Notes under the pieces: generated by a model | The model's database searches: none | Told to the model about the DNA's origin: nothing | The model's input: the letters and a program-made list of their open reading frames with translations, nothing else | Translations under genes and position numbers: made by a program | NCBI GenBank assembly: GCA_963807085.1 | Contig: CAWEBB010000020.1 | Coordinates: forward strand, 95,761 to 159,760 | From: JACKII01 sp963807085 | Lineage (GTDB): Bacteria; Pseudomonadota; Alphaproteobacteria; Bin95 | Direction: 5' to 3' | Length of the DNA: 64,000 nt | In this document: positions 7,802-15,996 of the stretch, one piece after another | Numbering within the stretch: the first letter of the stretch is position 1 | Layout: every line of letters starts with the position of its first letter

Positions 7802-9022
7802 GTGGCCCGCATCGTACAAAAATTCGGTGGAACATCCGTTGCCGACCTGGATCGTATCCGCAATGCGGCGCAGCGCGTCAAACGCGCCTATGACGCCGGC
7901 GATCAGGTTGCCGTGGTGGTGTCCGCCATGGCGGGCGAAACCAACCGGCTGGTCGGATTGGTTCAGCAGGCGTCGGCCCTGCATGACGCGCGCGAGTATG
8001 ACAATGTCGTCGCCTCGGGCGAGCAGGTGACGTGTGGCCTCATGGCGATCGTGCTGCAAAGCATGGGCGTGCCGTCGCGCTCGTTCCTCGGCTGGCAAGT
8101 GCCCGTCAGGACAGACGACGGTCATGGCCGCGCCCGCATCGAGGAAATCGACCCGGCCAACCTGCTGCACCGCATGGAAAAAGGGATCGTGCCAGTGCTG
8201 GCGGGCTTTCAGGGCGTCACGGCAAGCGGCAGCATCACCACGTTGGGCCGCGGCGGCTCCGACACATCGGCCGTCGCGCTGGCGGCAGCGTTGGAGGCGG
8301 CTCGCTGCGATATTTTTACCGATGTCGACGGCGTTTATACCTGCGATCCCCGGATCGTCACCAAGGCGAAAAAGCTTGAACGCATCACCTATGAAGAGAT
8401 GCTGGAGATGGCCTCCCAGGGCGCCAAGGTGCTGCAGACGCGGTCGGTCGAACTCGCCATGAACCATCGGGTGCGCGTGCAGGTTCTGTCGAGCTTTGTG
8501 GACGAGCCCGGGACGCTCGTCGTGGATGAGGAAGAAATTATGGAGCACGCTGTCGTCAGCGGCATCGCCTACAATCGCGACGAGGCAAAGGTTACCCTGC
8601 GCCAGGTCTCGGACCGACCAGGCGTTGCCGCCGCCATTTTCGGGCCGCTGGCCGACGCCGGCATCAATGTCGATATGATTGTCCAGAACGTCTCTGCCGA
8701 CGGGCTGACGACCGACATGACCTTTACGGTCGGCAAGTCAGATCTGGCGCGGGTCGACGCGTTGCTGAGCCCGAAGAAAGACGAGATCGGCTTTGCCGAA
8801 GTCATCAGCGATCCGGGCGTGGTCAAGGTCTCGATCATCGGCGTCGGCATGCGCAGTCACGCCGGCGTGGCGCAAAAAATGTTCGCGACGCTCGCCGAAC
8901 GCGGAATCAACATCCAAGTCATCTCTACTTCCGAGATCAAGGTGAGCATTTTGATATCGGAAGAATATGCCGAACTGGCGCTGCGAGCACTGCACACGGC
9001 CTATGACCTGGACGCAGCCTGA
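7802..9022 (+). CDS. lysC: Aspartate kinase
   Basis: The enzyme phosphorylates L-aspartate with ATP, the first step to lysine/DAP, methionine and threonine. It is 406 aa, starting at a GTG with an AGGGGA sequence upstream. The kinase domain opens with IVQKFGGTSVADLDRI and includes GRGGSDTSAVALAAAL and FTDVDGVYTCDPR. The ACT regulatory pair covers about residues 265-406 (ISDPGVVKVSIIGVGM and ERGINIQVISTSEIKVS), so feedback control by lysine and/or threonine is expected. dapF, from the same pathway, is at 23.8-24.7 kb. Confidence 0.97.
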   Translation: MARIVQKFGGTSVADLDRIRNAAQRVKRAYDAGDQVAVVVSAMAGETNRLVGLVQQASALHDAREYDNVVASGEQVTCGLMAIVLQSMGVPSRSFLGWQVPVRTDDGHGRARIEEIDPANLLHRMEKGIVPVLAGFQGVTASGSITTLGRGGSDTSAVALAAALEAARCDIFTDVDGVYTCDPRIVTKAKKLERITYEEMLEMASQGAKVLQTRSVELAMNHRVRVQVLSSFVDEPGTLVVDEEEIMEHAVVSGIAYNRDEAKVTLRQVSDRPGVAAAIFGPLADAGINVDMIVQNVSADGLTTDMTFTVGKSDLARVDALLSPKKDEIGFAEVISDPGVVKVSIIGVGMRSHAGVAQKMFATLAERGINIQVISTSEIKVSILISEEYAELALRALHTAYDLDAA

Positions 9023-9039
9023 ACGAGAGGATTTGGCCT

Positions 9040-10077
9040 TTGACCAGCGACAGCCGGAGGGCGGCAGAGGCCATGCTTGAGCGGCTGTCGGCACGGGGCA
9101 ACGCGTTTCTGGGTTCGAGCATACCGGTAATGGGCGGTGCGATGACTTGGGTGTCCGAGCGCAACCTCGTCGCCGCGATCAGCGATGCGGGCGGCTTCGG
9201 CGTGATTGCCTGCGGGGCGATGGAGCCTGACCGGCTGCGCAAAGAAATCCGGGCGACCCAAGCGCTGACCGATGCGCCGTTCGGCGTCAACCTGATCACC
9301 ATGCATCCGGCGCTGGCGGACCTGATCGACGTTTGCCTTTCCGAGCATGTGAGCCATGTGGTGCTGGCGGGCGGCCTGCCGACGCGCGCTGCCATGCGCC
9401 GGGTGAAGGAAGGGGGGCCGAAACTGATGTGTTTCGCGCCGGCCCCGGTGGTGGCGCGCAAGCTGGTGCGCGACGGCGCCGACGCGCTGGTGATAGAAGG
9501 GTCGGAGGCGGGCGGCCATATAGGCCGGGTTTCGACCAATGTTCTGGCCCAGGAAATCCTGCCACTGGGGCAGGACGTGCCCGTGTTCGTCGCGGGCGGC
9601 ATCGGCCGGGGCGAAGCGATGCTTTGCTTCATGGAGATGGGGGCGGCCGGCTGCCAGTTGGGCACCCGGTTCGTTTGTGCGACCGAATCCATCGCGCACC
9701 CGGCCTTCAAACGGGCCTTTCTCAAGGGAGAGGCGAGAGAGGCCCAGCCGAGCGTTCAGGTTGATCCGAGCTTTCCCGTCATTCCCGTCCGGGCCCTGCA
9801 AAACCGGGCGACGGCACGATTTATCGAATTCCAGCAAGAGACCATCGCCGCCGTGCGCGAAGGCAAACTGGAAACGAAAGAAGCGCAATTGAAGATCGAA
9901 CATTTTTGGGCAGGGGCTCTGCGCCGGGCGGTGATCGACGGCGACGTGGAGAACGGATCGCTGATGGCCGGGCAAAGCGTCGGTATGGTCAAGCAGGAAC
10001 AATCGGTTGCGGCGATTCTGACCGAGCTTCGCGATCAGGCTATGGCGGTATTGGAAGCGCGCGTGGCGGGCGGATAA
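9040..10077 (+). CDS. Nitronate monooxygenase family protein (2-nitropropane dioxygenase/FabK-like)
   Basis: This is an FMN TIM-barrel enzyme of 345 aa. It has PVMGGAMTWVSERNLVAAIS at the N-terminus, GGFGVIACGAM, the glycine-rich VIEGSEAGGHIG, and the phosphate-binding VFVAGGIGRGEAM. Members oxidise alkyl nitronates, or act as FabK-type enoyl-ACP reductases, and sequence alone does not separate the two well. The start is a TTG at 9040, 17 bases after lysC, so it is probably cotranscribed. The ATG at 9073 is an alternative start. Confidence 0.85.
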   Translation: MTSDSRRAAEAMLERLSARGNAFLGSSIPVMGGAMTWVSERNLVAAISDAGGFGVIACGAMEPDRLRKEIRATQALTDAPFGVNLITMHPALADLIDVCLSEHVSHVVLAGGLPTRAAMRRVKEGGPKLMCFAPAPVVARKLVRDGADALVIEGSEAGGHIGRVSTNVLAQEILPLGQDVPVFVAGGIGRGEAMLCFMEMGAAGCQLGTRFVCATESIAHPAFKRAFLKGEAREAQPSVQVDPSFPVIPVRALQNRATARFIEFQQETIAAVREGKLETKEAQLKIEHFWAGALRRAVIDGDVENGSLMAGQSVGMVKQEQSVAAILTELRDQAMAVLEARVAGG

Positions 10078-10219
10078 GACAGCGTGCAAATCCGGGCGTT
10101 CGCGCTGTCCCGCCGGCCGGCCGCGCGTTGGCAGCGTTGATCTCGGCCAATTCGCGGGTTAAAGAGTTTGTAACCTAGTGGGCCCAAAATACCTGCGGGT
10201 ACTAACAAGGTTCGCGGTA

Positions 10220-10236
10220 ATGATAGGGATTATCAT
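10220..10236. promoter_or_regulatory. Small palindrome immediately upstream of the rodZ-like start
   Basis: ATGATA and TATCAT face each other across GGGAT, ending two bases before the assigned TTG start. It could occlude the ribosome site as a hairpin or be an operator. Nothing beyond the symmetry supports a function. Confidence 0.3.
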
Positions 10237-10238
10237 CA

Positions 10239-11702
10239 TTGTCTTCCGAACGTTCTATGCTGCCCCTCAACGCTGAGCAGCAGCATAGTAATCCTGGAAA
10301 ACAAGAATGCCAAGATTCTCTCGATCTGGTATTGGGCGGATGGTTGGCTGCTGGCCGGACAGCTTGTGGATACAGCCTCGCAGAACTGTCGGATGCGTTG
10401 CGACTGCAGCCGTTTTACTTGGAAGCGCTGGAACGGGAAGACCGCTCAAGCCTGCCGGCGCGGCCGTATGTCAGTGGCTATGTGCGCAGCTACGCTTTAC
10501 GAGTGGGGCTGGATCCGCGGGAGGCGAACCTCCGCCTGCAGCATGTCTGGCCGCAGGAGGAGGAGGCGATCAACGCCGCCAAAGCGCTGCGGTTTTCCGA
10601 GTCACAGAAGGAGCGGCGCTTTAACGGGCGGGGATTGGCGACCATCGCGGTCATTGCTTTAGTCGCGGGCTACGGGTTCTGGTATTCCGAAGCGGTGCGG
10701 GAGCAGGAGCCGGCCTCTCTGAGCCCGGTGGCGGAGTTGGAAGAGCCGCTCGACAGCGCGGACGCGGCGGCTCCCCCCGATCAGCAGCCCGACCCGGTGC
10801 CCGAAGTCGTGCTTGGCCCCTTGGCGCCAGTCCGTCTGCCGCATTTGCGTGCCGAGTATGTGCGGGGATTGTTTGACCAACCACCTTCTCGCCCGGCGGC
10901 CCGGCCCGGCCCCGCGTTCGAGCCCTTGCCCAATGGGCCGTTCCCGCGGCCTCGACCTGATACGGCGGTGGCCCAGGTCTGGACCCGGCTCTATGGCCAC
11001 CCGAGCCAGGCGATCGACGATGCTCCGGCCGGGCATGGAGTTCCCGCAGGGCAAGGCGTTCTCGCGGAGCAGGGCGTTCCCGCAGCGCAAGGTGTTTTTG
11101 CGGCGCAAGACGGGAATCAGCCCGGCCACCATCGCCGGCTCGCATCGGGCGGCGGTTTGCCGGCCAAGACCGAACTCTCGGCCTACCTGCCCAAACTGCG
11201 GCTCCGGGATGATCTGGGGCCGCTAAATCCACAGCTTCCCGCGGTGATGGCTACCGCCTGGCGGCAAGAGCCGACCAGCGACGGCGTCGCCGCGGAGCCG
11301 GTACCGTACGGCCGCACCCAGGCGTTCGCTGCCGTCCCGCCCGGTGGGGATGCCGACCCCGCCGGCTCCACCGCCTCCGGCAAGCATGCAGATGCCGCCG
11401 CCACAAGCCCGCCCGCGCCGGACACGATCAGCCGCAAAGCCGAGATCATGTTGACGGCTGCCGGAGCGGCAAGCTGGATCGAGATACGGAATGGTGCCGG
11501 TGACGTGGTGCTCTCGCGCCTGTTGGAAGCCGGGCAGTCCGTCGCGGTGCCGGAAGAGCCCGGGCTGAAACTGACAACCGGCAACGCCGGTGCGCTGCTG
11601 ATCACGGTCGATGGAGAGCGCGCGCCCGCGCTGGGCAAGAGCGGGGCCGTCGTGCGCGGCGTGCTATTGGAGCCGACGGTATTGCTGGATAGGCGTGGAT
11701 AG
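10239..11702 (+). CDS. RodZ-like membrane protein with HTH and DUF4115 domains
   Basis: RodZ links MreB to the cell-wall machinery. The 487-aa product has a cytosolic Cro-type HTH at about residues 30-105 (GRTACGYSLAELSDALRL, LEALEREDRSSLPARPYVSG), one transmembrane helix at about 132-149 (LATIAVIALVAGYGFWY), a long proline/alanine-rich periplasmic linker, and a C-terminal DUF4115 beta domain from about 405 (ASWIEIRNGAGDVVLSRLL). The linker contains imperfect hexapeptide repeats (GVPAGQ/GVLAEQ/GVPAAQ/GVFAAQ, about 264-290). The start is TTG 10239 with a weak ribosome site. An ATG at 10257 is possible. The IS island begins right after it. Confidence 0.85.
   Translation: MSSERSMLPLNAEQQHSNPGKQECQDSLDLVLGGWLAAGRTACGYSLAELSDALRLQPFYLEALEREDRSSLPARPYVSGYVRSYALRVGLDPREANLRLQHVWPQEEEAINAAKALRFSESQKERRFNGRGLATIAVIALVAGYGFWYSEAVREQEPASLSPVAELEEPLDSADAAAPPDQQPDPVPEVVLGPLAPVRLPHLRAEYVRGLFDQPPSRPAARPGPAFEPLPNGPFPRPRPDTAVAQVWTRLYGHPSQAIDDAPAGHGVPAGQGVLAEQGVPAAQGVFAAQDGNQPGHHRRLASGGGLPAKTELSAYLPKLRLRDDLGPLNPQLPAVMATAWRQEPTSDGVAAEPVPYGRTQAFAAVPPGGDADPAGSTASGKHADAAATSPPAPDTISRKAEIMLTAAGAASWIEIRNGAGDVVLSRLLEAGQSVAVPEEPGLKLTTGNAGALLITVDGERAPALGKSGAVVRGVLLEPTVLLDRRG
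11030..11110 (+). repeat. Imperfect 18-bp repeats within the rodZ-like gene
   Basis: About four head-to-tail copies of an 18-base unit related to GGCGTTCCCGCAGCGCAA encode the GVxAxQ hexapeptides of the periplasmic linker. Copy number could vary between strains. Confidence 0.7.
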
Positions 11703-11907
11703 CAGGCTGCCAGCGGTATCACGCCAACGGCGGTAGTACCGATGACATGCGTAAAGAGAAGACCTGCCCGTCCGCGCTGCTTCACGCTGAGTTGGCTATC
11801 CGCATTAACCTATCCGCTTCTCCGCCATCGTGCTTATGGGATGGTCCGCCCCTCTCCGGAGCAATCGTTTAGAATGCTTCTGTTTCGAGCGAGAGAGGAA
11901 CGCAGCG

Positions 11908-12760
11908 ATGTCGATATCTGTGCTTGGAATTGATCTTGGCAAGAATGTTTGCAGCCTCGTCGGGTTGGATAAGGCAGGCGCTGTCGTCATGGGCCGGCGC
12001 CTTCGACGTGATGGCGTTGTGGAGTTAGTCGGCAAGCTCCCAGCCTGTATCGTGGCGATGGAAGCATGCTGCGGGGCGCACCATCTTGGGCGCGAGCTTG
12101 AGGCCGCGGGCCACACGATCCACCTGATGTCGCCGGAATATGTTCGGCCCTGTGGGAAAGCAAACAAGAACGACGACCGGGACGCCGAGGCGATCGCGGA
12201 AGCGGCGACGCGCCCGACGATGCGCTTTGTGCCGGTCAAGAGCGAGGTGCAGTCGGACATCCAAGCTTTGCATCGCGCGTGCTCGAGATTGGTGGCAGAG
12301 CGCACGGCGCTGATCAACCATTTGCGTGCTCTGCTACTGGAGCGCGGCATCTTGGTGGCGCAAGGGCGTCGCAAGCTGGAGAACGCCTTGACAGTCTTCG
12401 CCGACGAGGATGACCCTCGGTTGTCGCCGCGCATACGGCTTTTGGTAGAGGAATTACGCGCCGAATGGCGCGGGCTCAACGGATCGCCGCTTTCGATGCG
12501 GAGTTCGCGGCAATGGCGCGCGAGGATGAAGCGGCCCGTCGGCTTGCAACAATCCCAGGGATCGGCGTCATCAACGCCACTGCGCTGATGGCGGCAGTCG
12601 GCGATGGTCGCAGCTTCAGACGTGGGCGCGACCTTGCCGCCTGGCTGGGGCTGACGCCGCGGCAGGTGACCATCGGAGGCAAGCCGCGACTGCTCGGCAT
12701 ATCCAAGCGCGGCAACCGCTATCTGCGAGCGTGTCAATCAGCGCTGAACTCTGACCCCCA
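11908..12760 (+). pseudogene. IS110-family transposase, frameshifted and truncated
   Basis: The ATG at 11908 (after GAGAGAGGA) opens the DEDD-type domain with VLGIDLGKNVCSLVGLD. EACCGAHHLGRELEAAG and KNDDRDAEAIAEAA are the following acidic motifs. At about 12475 one base is missing. The second frame carries RRLATIPGIGVINATALMAA, the C-terminal transposase_20 segment, and FRRGRDLAAWLGLTP. Homology ends at GISKRGNRYLRACQSAL, where an IS21-type end interrupts it, so the last part including the catalytic serine region is damaged. The element is dead. Confidence 0.85.
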
Positions 12761-12797
12761 ATCGGCGCGCAATTTTGACCCCTTGTCGGTGAACTGA
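12732..12797. mobile_element. Orphan IS21-type terminal segment
   Basis: The segment starts with TGTCAATCAGCGCTGA inside the IS110 transposase and carries repeated TGACCCC motifs (CTGACCCCCA, then TTTGACCCC), as in the multiple transposase-binding repeats at IS21-family ends. No istA or istB frame follows, so only the tip survives. Identification is from memory of IS21 ends. Confidence 0.55.
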
Positions 12798-12829
12798 TCG
12801 ACGGCCCGTTTCTCGCGCAGGTGGTGCAG

Positions 12830-12888
12830 GGAGAGGGGCCTGGCGACGTGCAGTCACCAACGAACGGAGCGGCGCCAGGCCCCTCTCC
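12830..12888. repeat. Perfect 16-bp inverted repeat, 27-base loop
   Basis: GGAGAGGGGCCTGGCG (12830-12845) is exactly complementary to 12873-12888. It lies between the IS21 tip and the IS481 left end. No T-run follows. It could be a termination or anti-readthrough hairpin of an IS, or the ends of a tiny deleted element. Confidence 0.8.
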
Positions 12889-12913
12889 TGTCAGTTCCGG
12901 TTGCGAATGCGCC

Positions 12914-14099
12914 AGCTGTAAAACTCGGCACTTGATCTGACGGACAGGCTACTCAGCAATGCTGAGAGCGGGTTTGTAGCTGTCAGATAAATCCGGCGTT
13001 CGGATGGTCTTTTCAACAGCGATGTGCAGCGTTTCCCGGAAGGTTTGCATGGGTGTCTTGCCATAGCAATACCTCCCAGAGTGTGGCCGTTGTTCGTTGT
13101 ATTTTGCTAGCCAATAATCCAGGTCTGTCTGGAGTTCCTCAACAGAGCGGTAAAGTTTCTTGCGGAAGGCGATGTCGTAGAACTCATCCTTGATGGTCCG
13201 GTGGAAGCGCTCGCAAATACCGTTGGTCTGCGGGCTGTTCGCCTTGGTCCGCGTGTGGTCGATGTCCTCGACGGCCAGGTAGAGCTGATAGGCGTGGTTT
13301 TCGACCTTGCCGCAATACTCGGTGCCGCGGTCGGTCAGGATGCGTAGCAGGGCGATACCATGCTCGGCGTAGAACGGGATCACCCGGTCGTTCAGCAGAT
13401 CGGCCGCCGTGATCGCCGTCTTTTCCGTATAAAGCTTGGCCTGAGCGGTGCGGGCGTAGGTGTCGATGAAGGTCTGCTGATAGATCCGCCCAACGCCCTT
13501 CATCGTGCCGACATAGTAGGTGTCCTGGCTACCAAGGAAGCCCGGATGGTCGCTCTCGATCTCGCCGTGGGCTGCCCGTTTCTGCTTGGCCTTTTCCAGC
13601 GCCGCCAATTGCTCTTCGGTCAGGAGAATGCCTTCCTGGGCCGAGCGGGCCTCCAGCGCCTTCAGCCTTTTCTTCATCGTCTCCAGGTCATGGCGCAGCC
13701 AGATCGAACGCACGCCGGACGATGAGACCATCACGCCCTTCTGCTGCAGTTCCCAGGACGCCCGCTTCTGGCCCAGCGCCGGGTTCTCGATGGCCAGATC
13801 AACGACGGCTTTCTCCACGTGCTCGGGCACCCGGTTCTTCAGCAGCGGCTTGCGGCGCGAGAGATCAATCAGCGCTTCGGCCCCGCCCTGCTCATAAAGA
13901 TCGCGGAACCGGTAAAAGCTGTCCCGCGAGTACCCCATCACCTTACAGGCCTGGCTGACGCTGCCGAGCTGCTTGGCTAGCTCCAACAGCCCCAACTTTG
14001 GTTTGATGATCTTATCTTGAATGCTGGTCATGGATCGACACTCCTCATTTGCGCTCCAGTGGAGCAAGAGTGGCAGATCAAGTCACGTGCTTTACAGCT
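12914..14099 (-). mobile_element. Complete IS481-family insertion sequence
   Basis: The ends carry matching inverted repeats, TGTAAAACTCGGCACTTGAT at 12917 onward and, on the other strand, TGTAAAGCACGTGACTTGAT ending at 14096. They agree at about 19-20 of the first 25 positions. Three more bases outside (AGC/GCT) extend the symmetry to 12914 and 14099. It contains one transposase gene and sits inside the orfB of an IS3 element. No target duplication is visible because the other half of that orfB is missing. Confidence 0.8.
12949..14031 (-). CDS. IS481-family transposase
   Basis: This is a DDE recombinase of 360 aa from the ATG at 14031 (MTSIQDKIIK). It has an N-terminal HTH (QLGSVSQACKVMGYSRDSFY), then a retroviral-integrase-type core. 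The acidic triad fits D in GEIESDHPGFL or the QQTFIDTYART segment, D in LLRILTDRGTEYCG, and E in NSPQTNGICERFHRTIKDEF. The frame is intact and the terminal repeats are present, so it may still be active. A slightly longer frame starts at 14067. Confidence 0.9.
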   Translation of the reverse strand: MTSIQDKIIKPKLGLLELAKQLGSVSQACKVMGYSRDSFYRFRDLYEQGGAEALIDLSRRKPLLKNRVPEHVEKAVVDLAIENPALGQKRASWELQQKGVMVSSSGVRSIWLRHDLETMKKRLKALEARSAQEGILLTEEQLAALEKAKQKRAAHGEIESDHPGFLGSQDTYYVGTMKGVGRIYQQTFIDTYARTAQAKLYTEKTAITAADLLNDRVIPFYAEHGIALLRILTDRGTEYCGKVENHAYQLYLAVEDIDHTRTKANSPQTNGICERFHRTIKDEFYDIAFRKKLYRSVEELQTDLDYWLAKYNEQRPHSGRYCYGKTPMQTFRETLHIAVEKTIRTPDLSDSYKPALSIAE

Positions 14100-14783
14100 C
14101 ATCTTCTGGGCCTCGATGTATTCCGCCAGTTCGCCAGCGATGTAGCTGGGACCATTATCGCTGAGCAGCCTGGGCTTGTGCAGCACCGTGGCATGATCGC
14201 AGCCCGAGGCCTTGAGGGCGAGGTCCAGCGTGTCGGTCACGTCCTCGGCCCGCATGTTGGTGCACCGCTTCCAAGCGATGATGTAGCGCGAGTAATCGTC
14301 GAGCACGGTCGACAGATACATCCACCCCCACCCGATGATCTTGAAGTAGGTGAAGTCGGTCTGCCACATCTCGTTCGGTCGCGTGGTCTTTGTGTGGAAC
14401 TGATCGGCAGCCTTGATCACGACATAGGCCGGGCTGGTGATCAGATCGTGGGCCTTCAACAGGCGGTAAACCGTGGCTTCGGACACGAAGTAGCGCTTCT
14501 CGTCGGTAAAGCGCACCGCCAGTTCGCGCGGTGATAGCTCGCTGTAATCCAGCGCCATCTCGACGATCTGGTCCTGGATATCGTCGCCGATGCGGTTCCA
14601 CACCCGACTTGGTGCCGAGGGCCGATCCTCCAGCGCCTCAGGCCCGCCCTCGAGATAGCGGTCATACCAGCGATAAAACGTGCGGCGCGCGATGCCGAGC
14701 TGGCCCAGCGTGCGTTTTGCAGGCAGGTGCGACTGCTCGACGATCCTGATGATCTCGAGCTTTTCAGATGCGGGGTATCTCAT
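14097..14783 (-). pseudogene. IS3-family transposase OrfB, 3' half removed by the IS481 element
   Basis: The frame starts at 14783, overlapping the orfA stop as ATGA. It has the HTH-like EIIRIVEQSHLPAKRTLGQL and an rve core with first aspartate in EMWQTDFTYFKI and second in RLLSDNGPSYIAGELAEY. Homology stops at EYIEAQKM, followed by about 20 unrelated residues read from the IS481 end. The third acidic residue (glutamate) is lost, so the enzyme is inactive. Confidence 0.85.
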
Positions 14784-15166
14784 TCGTCGTCGCCCCCATC
14801 CGCAATCATGCTTTTCTTAAGCAGACGGTTCTCGAGCGTCAGGTCGGCAACGCATTCCTTCAGGGCTCGGGCCTCCCGGCGCAGATCCTGGACCTCGCCG
14901 GTGGTCGCGGCACGGGCAGTGTCGCCGGCCAGGCGGCGCTTCCCGGCCTCCATGAACTCCTTCGACCAAGTGTAGTACAGGCTCTGGGCAATGCCTTCCT
15001 TGCGGCATAGCTCGGCAATGCTGTCGTCACCGCGCAGGCCGTCCAGCACGATGCGGATCTTGTCCTCTGCCGAAAAATGGCGGCGGGTTGCGCGCCGGAT
15101 GTCTTTCACTACCCGCTCAGCAGGGGCCTTCACCGGCGATCTTCTCGAGGAGGATTGGGTCTTCAT
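14780..15166 (-). CDS. IS3-family OrfA (HTH protein)
   Basis: It is 128 aa from the ATG at 15166 (MKTQSSSRRS). It contains RRHFSAEDKIRIVLDGLRG and SIAELCRKEGIAQSLYYTWS, the DNA-binding HTH of IS3 OrfA, then a leucine-zipper-like coiled coil (LRREARALKECVADLTLENR). The frame is intact, but its OrfB partner is truncated. A longer frame starts at 15199, without support. Confidence 0.85.
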   Translation of the reverse strand: MKTQSSSRRSPVKAPAERVVKDIRRATRRHFSAEDKIRIVLDGLRGDDSIAELCRKEGIAQSLYYTWSKEFMEAGKRRLAGDTARAATTGEVQDLRREARALKECVADLTLENRLLKKSMIADGGDDE

Positions 15167-15199
15167 CTTCGTTCCTTCGTCACTACGACGAAGCCCCAA

Positions 15200-15235
15200 T
15201 CCTCCTTAATTCACAACCTCAAATTTGTGCCATAG
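15200..15235. repeat. Outer end of the IS3 element
   Basis: Upstream of orfA the minus strand reads TGGCACAAATTTGAGG followed by a spacer to the gene, a plausible TG-type IS3 terminus at about 15233. Beyond it the sequence is IS5 transposase, so this marks the junction of the IS3 insertion. The matching end is deleted and therefore cannot confirm the boundary. Confidence 0.45.
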
Positions 15236-15239
15236 GTGC

Positions 15240-15672
15240 TGACGGGGAACACGCCATCGACCGGCGCTACGGCTTCATCCGGGAATGCGCTGTGACATCG
15301 GCTGCGGAAGCGGACGGGAACATGCTCCGGCGGCTAGTGACGACGGCCAACACCTCTTCGGAGGTTTGGGCCGACACCGCCTATCGCTCGCGGCAAAACG
15401 AGGAATGGATGGCTGCCAGGATGCTGACCAGTTGCATCCATCGCCGCAAGCCCAATGGAAAGCCGCTGTCGAAGGCGACGGCGCGAGCCAATGCCAGGAA
15501 GTCATCCGTGCGGGCGCGCATCCAACATGTCTTTGCCCATCAAAAGACGCGCGTTGGCCTGTTCATCCGCACCATCGGCCTGGCGCGGGCCGAGGCGAAA
15601 CTGACGCTTGCCAACCTCGCCTACAACTTCGACCGCCTCGTCTTCCACGAACGCCGTGCTGTAATGGCATAA
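15240..15672 (+). pseudogene. IS5-family transposase, C-terminal remnant
   Basis: The frame has no start. It enters at about AIDRRYGFIREC and continues through SSEVWADTAYRSRQNEEWM, SCIHRRKPNGKPLSK, the VRARIQHVFAHQKTRVGLF motif and a terminal KLTLANLAYNFDRLVF. These are the last third of an IS5-type DDE transposase, including the Y-(2)-R-(3)-E-like region. The 5' part was lost at the IS3 junction. Confidence 0.85.
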
Positions 15673-15996
15673 GTCTGTCCGGAAACAGCGCAATCAGCCC
15701 CAAAAGCCCCTATCAAAATCGCTAAACCCACCCAAACACGACGAACCAGCCGCTATTTCCAGTACAATGACCAAAACAAACCAACGCTAGAACTGGTTAA
15801 TGCGGGTGCCCAGCTTGCTTGCGGCGATTTTAAGCTGCCGCTTCACCCTGAGCCTGTCGAAGGGCGAAGTGCCACGATGAAAGATACCGTTCGACAAACT
15901 CAAGGGTCAGGGAAAGGTCCAGGGACAAGACCCGATGCGGGTACCGGTCTGCCTGGGCGTCATTGCTTCTCCCCGACCTGATGGGGGCCGTTTGCC
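15673..15996. other. 324-bp gene-free stretch after the IS island
   Basis: No coding frame is convincing. It contains the inverted repeat described separately (15844-15909). The first 100 bases are comparatively A/C-rich, as IS ends often are, and the lost IS5 right end may lie there. Confidence 0.5.
15844..15909. repeat. Dispersed-type inverted repeat (CCCTGAGCCTGTCGA family)
   Basis: CACCCTGAGCCTGTCGA at 15844-15860 faces an imperfect complement TCGACAAACTCAAGGGTCA at 15891-15909, separated by about 30 bases. The CCCTGAGCCTGTCGAAGG motif is a widespread intergenic repeat in many proteobacteria, known to me from general experience. It is non-coding and of unknown function. Confidence 0.7.
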
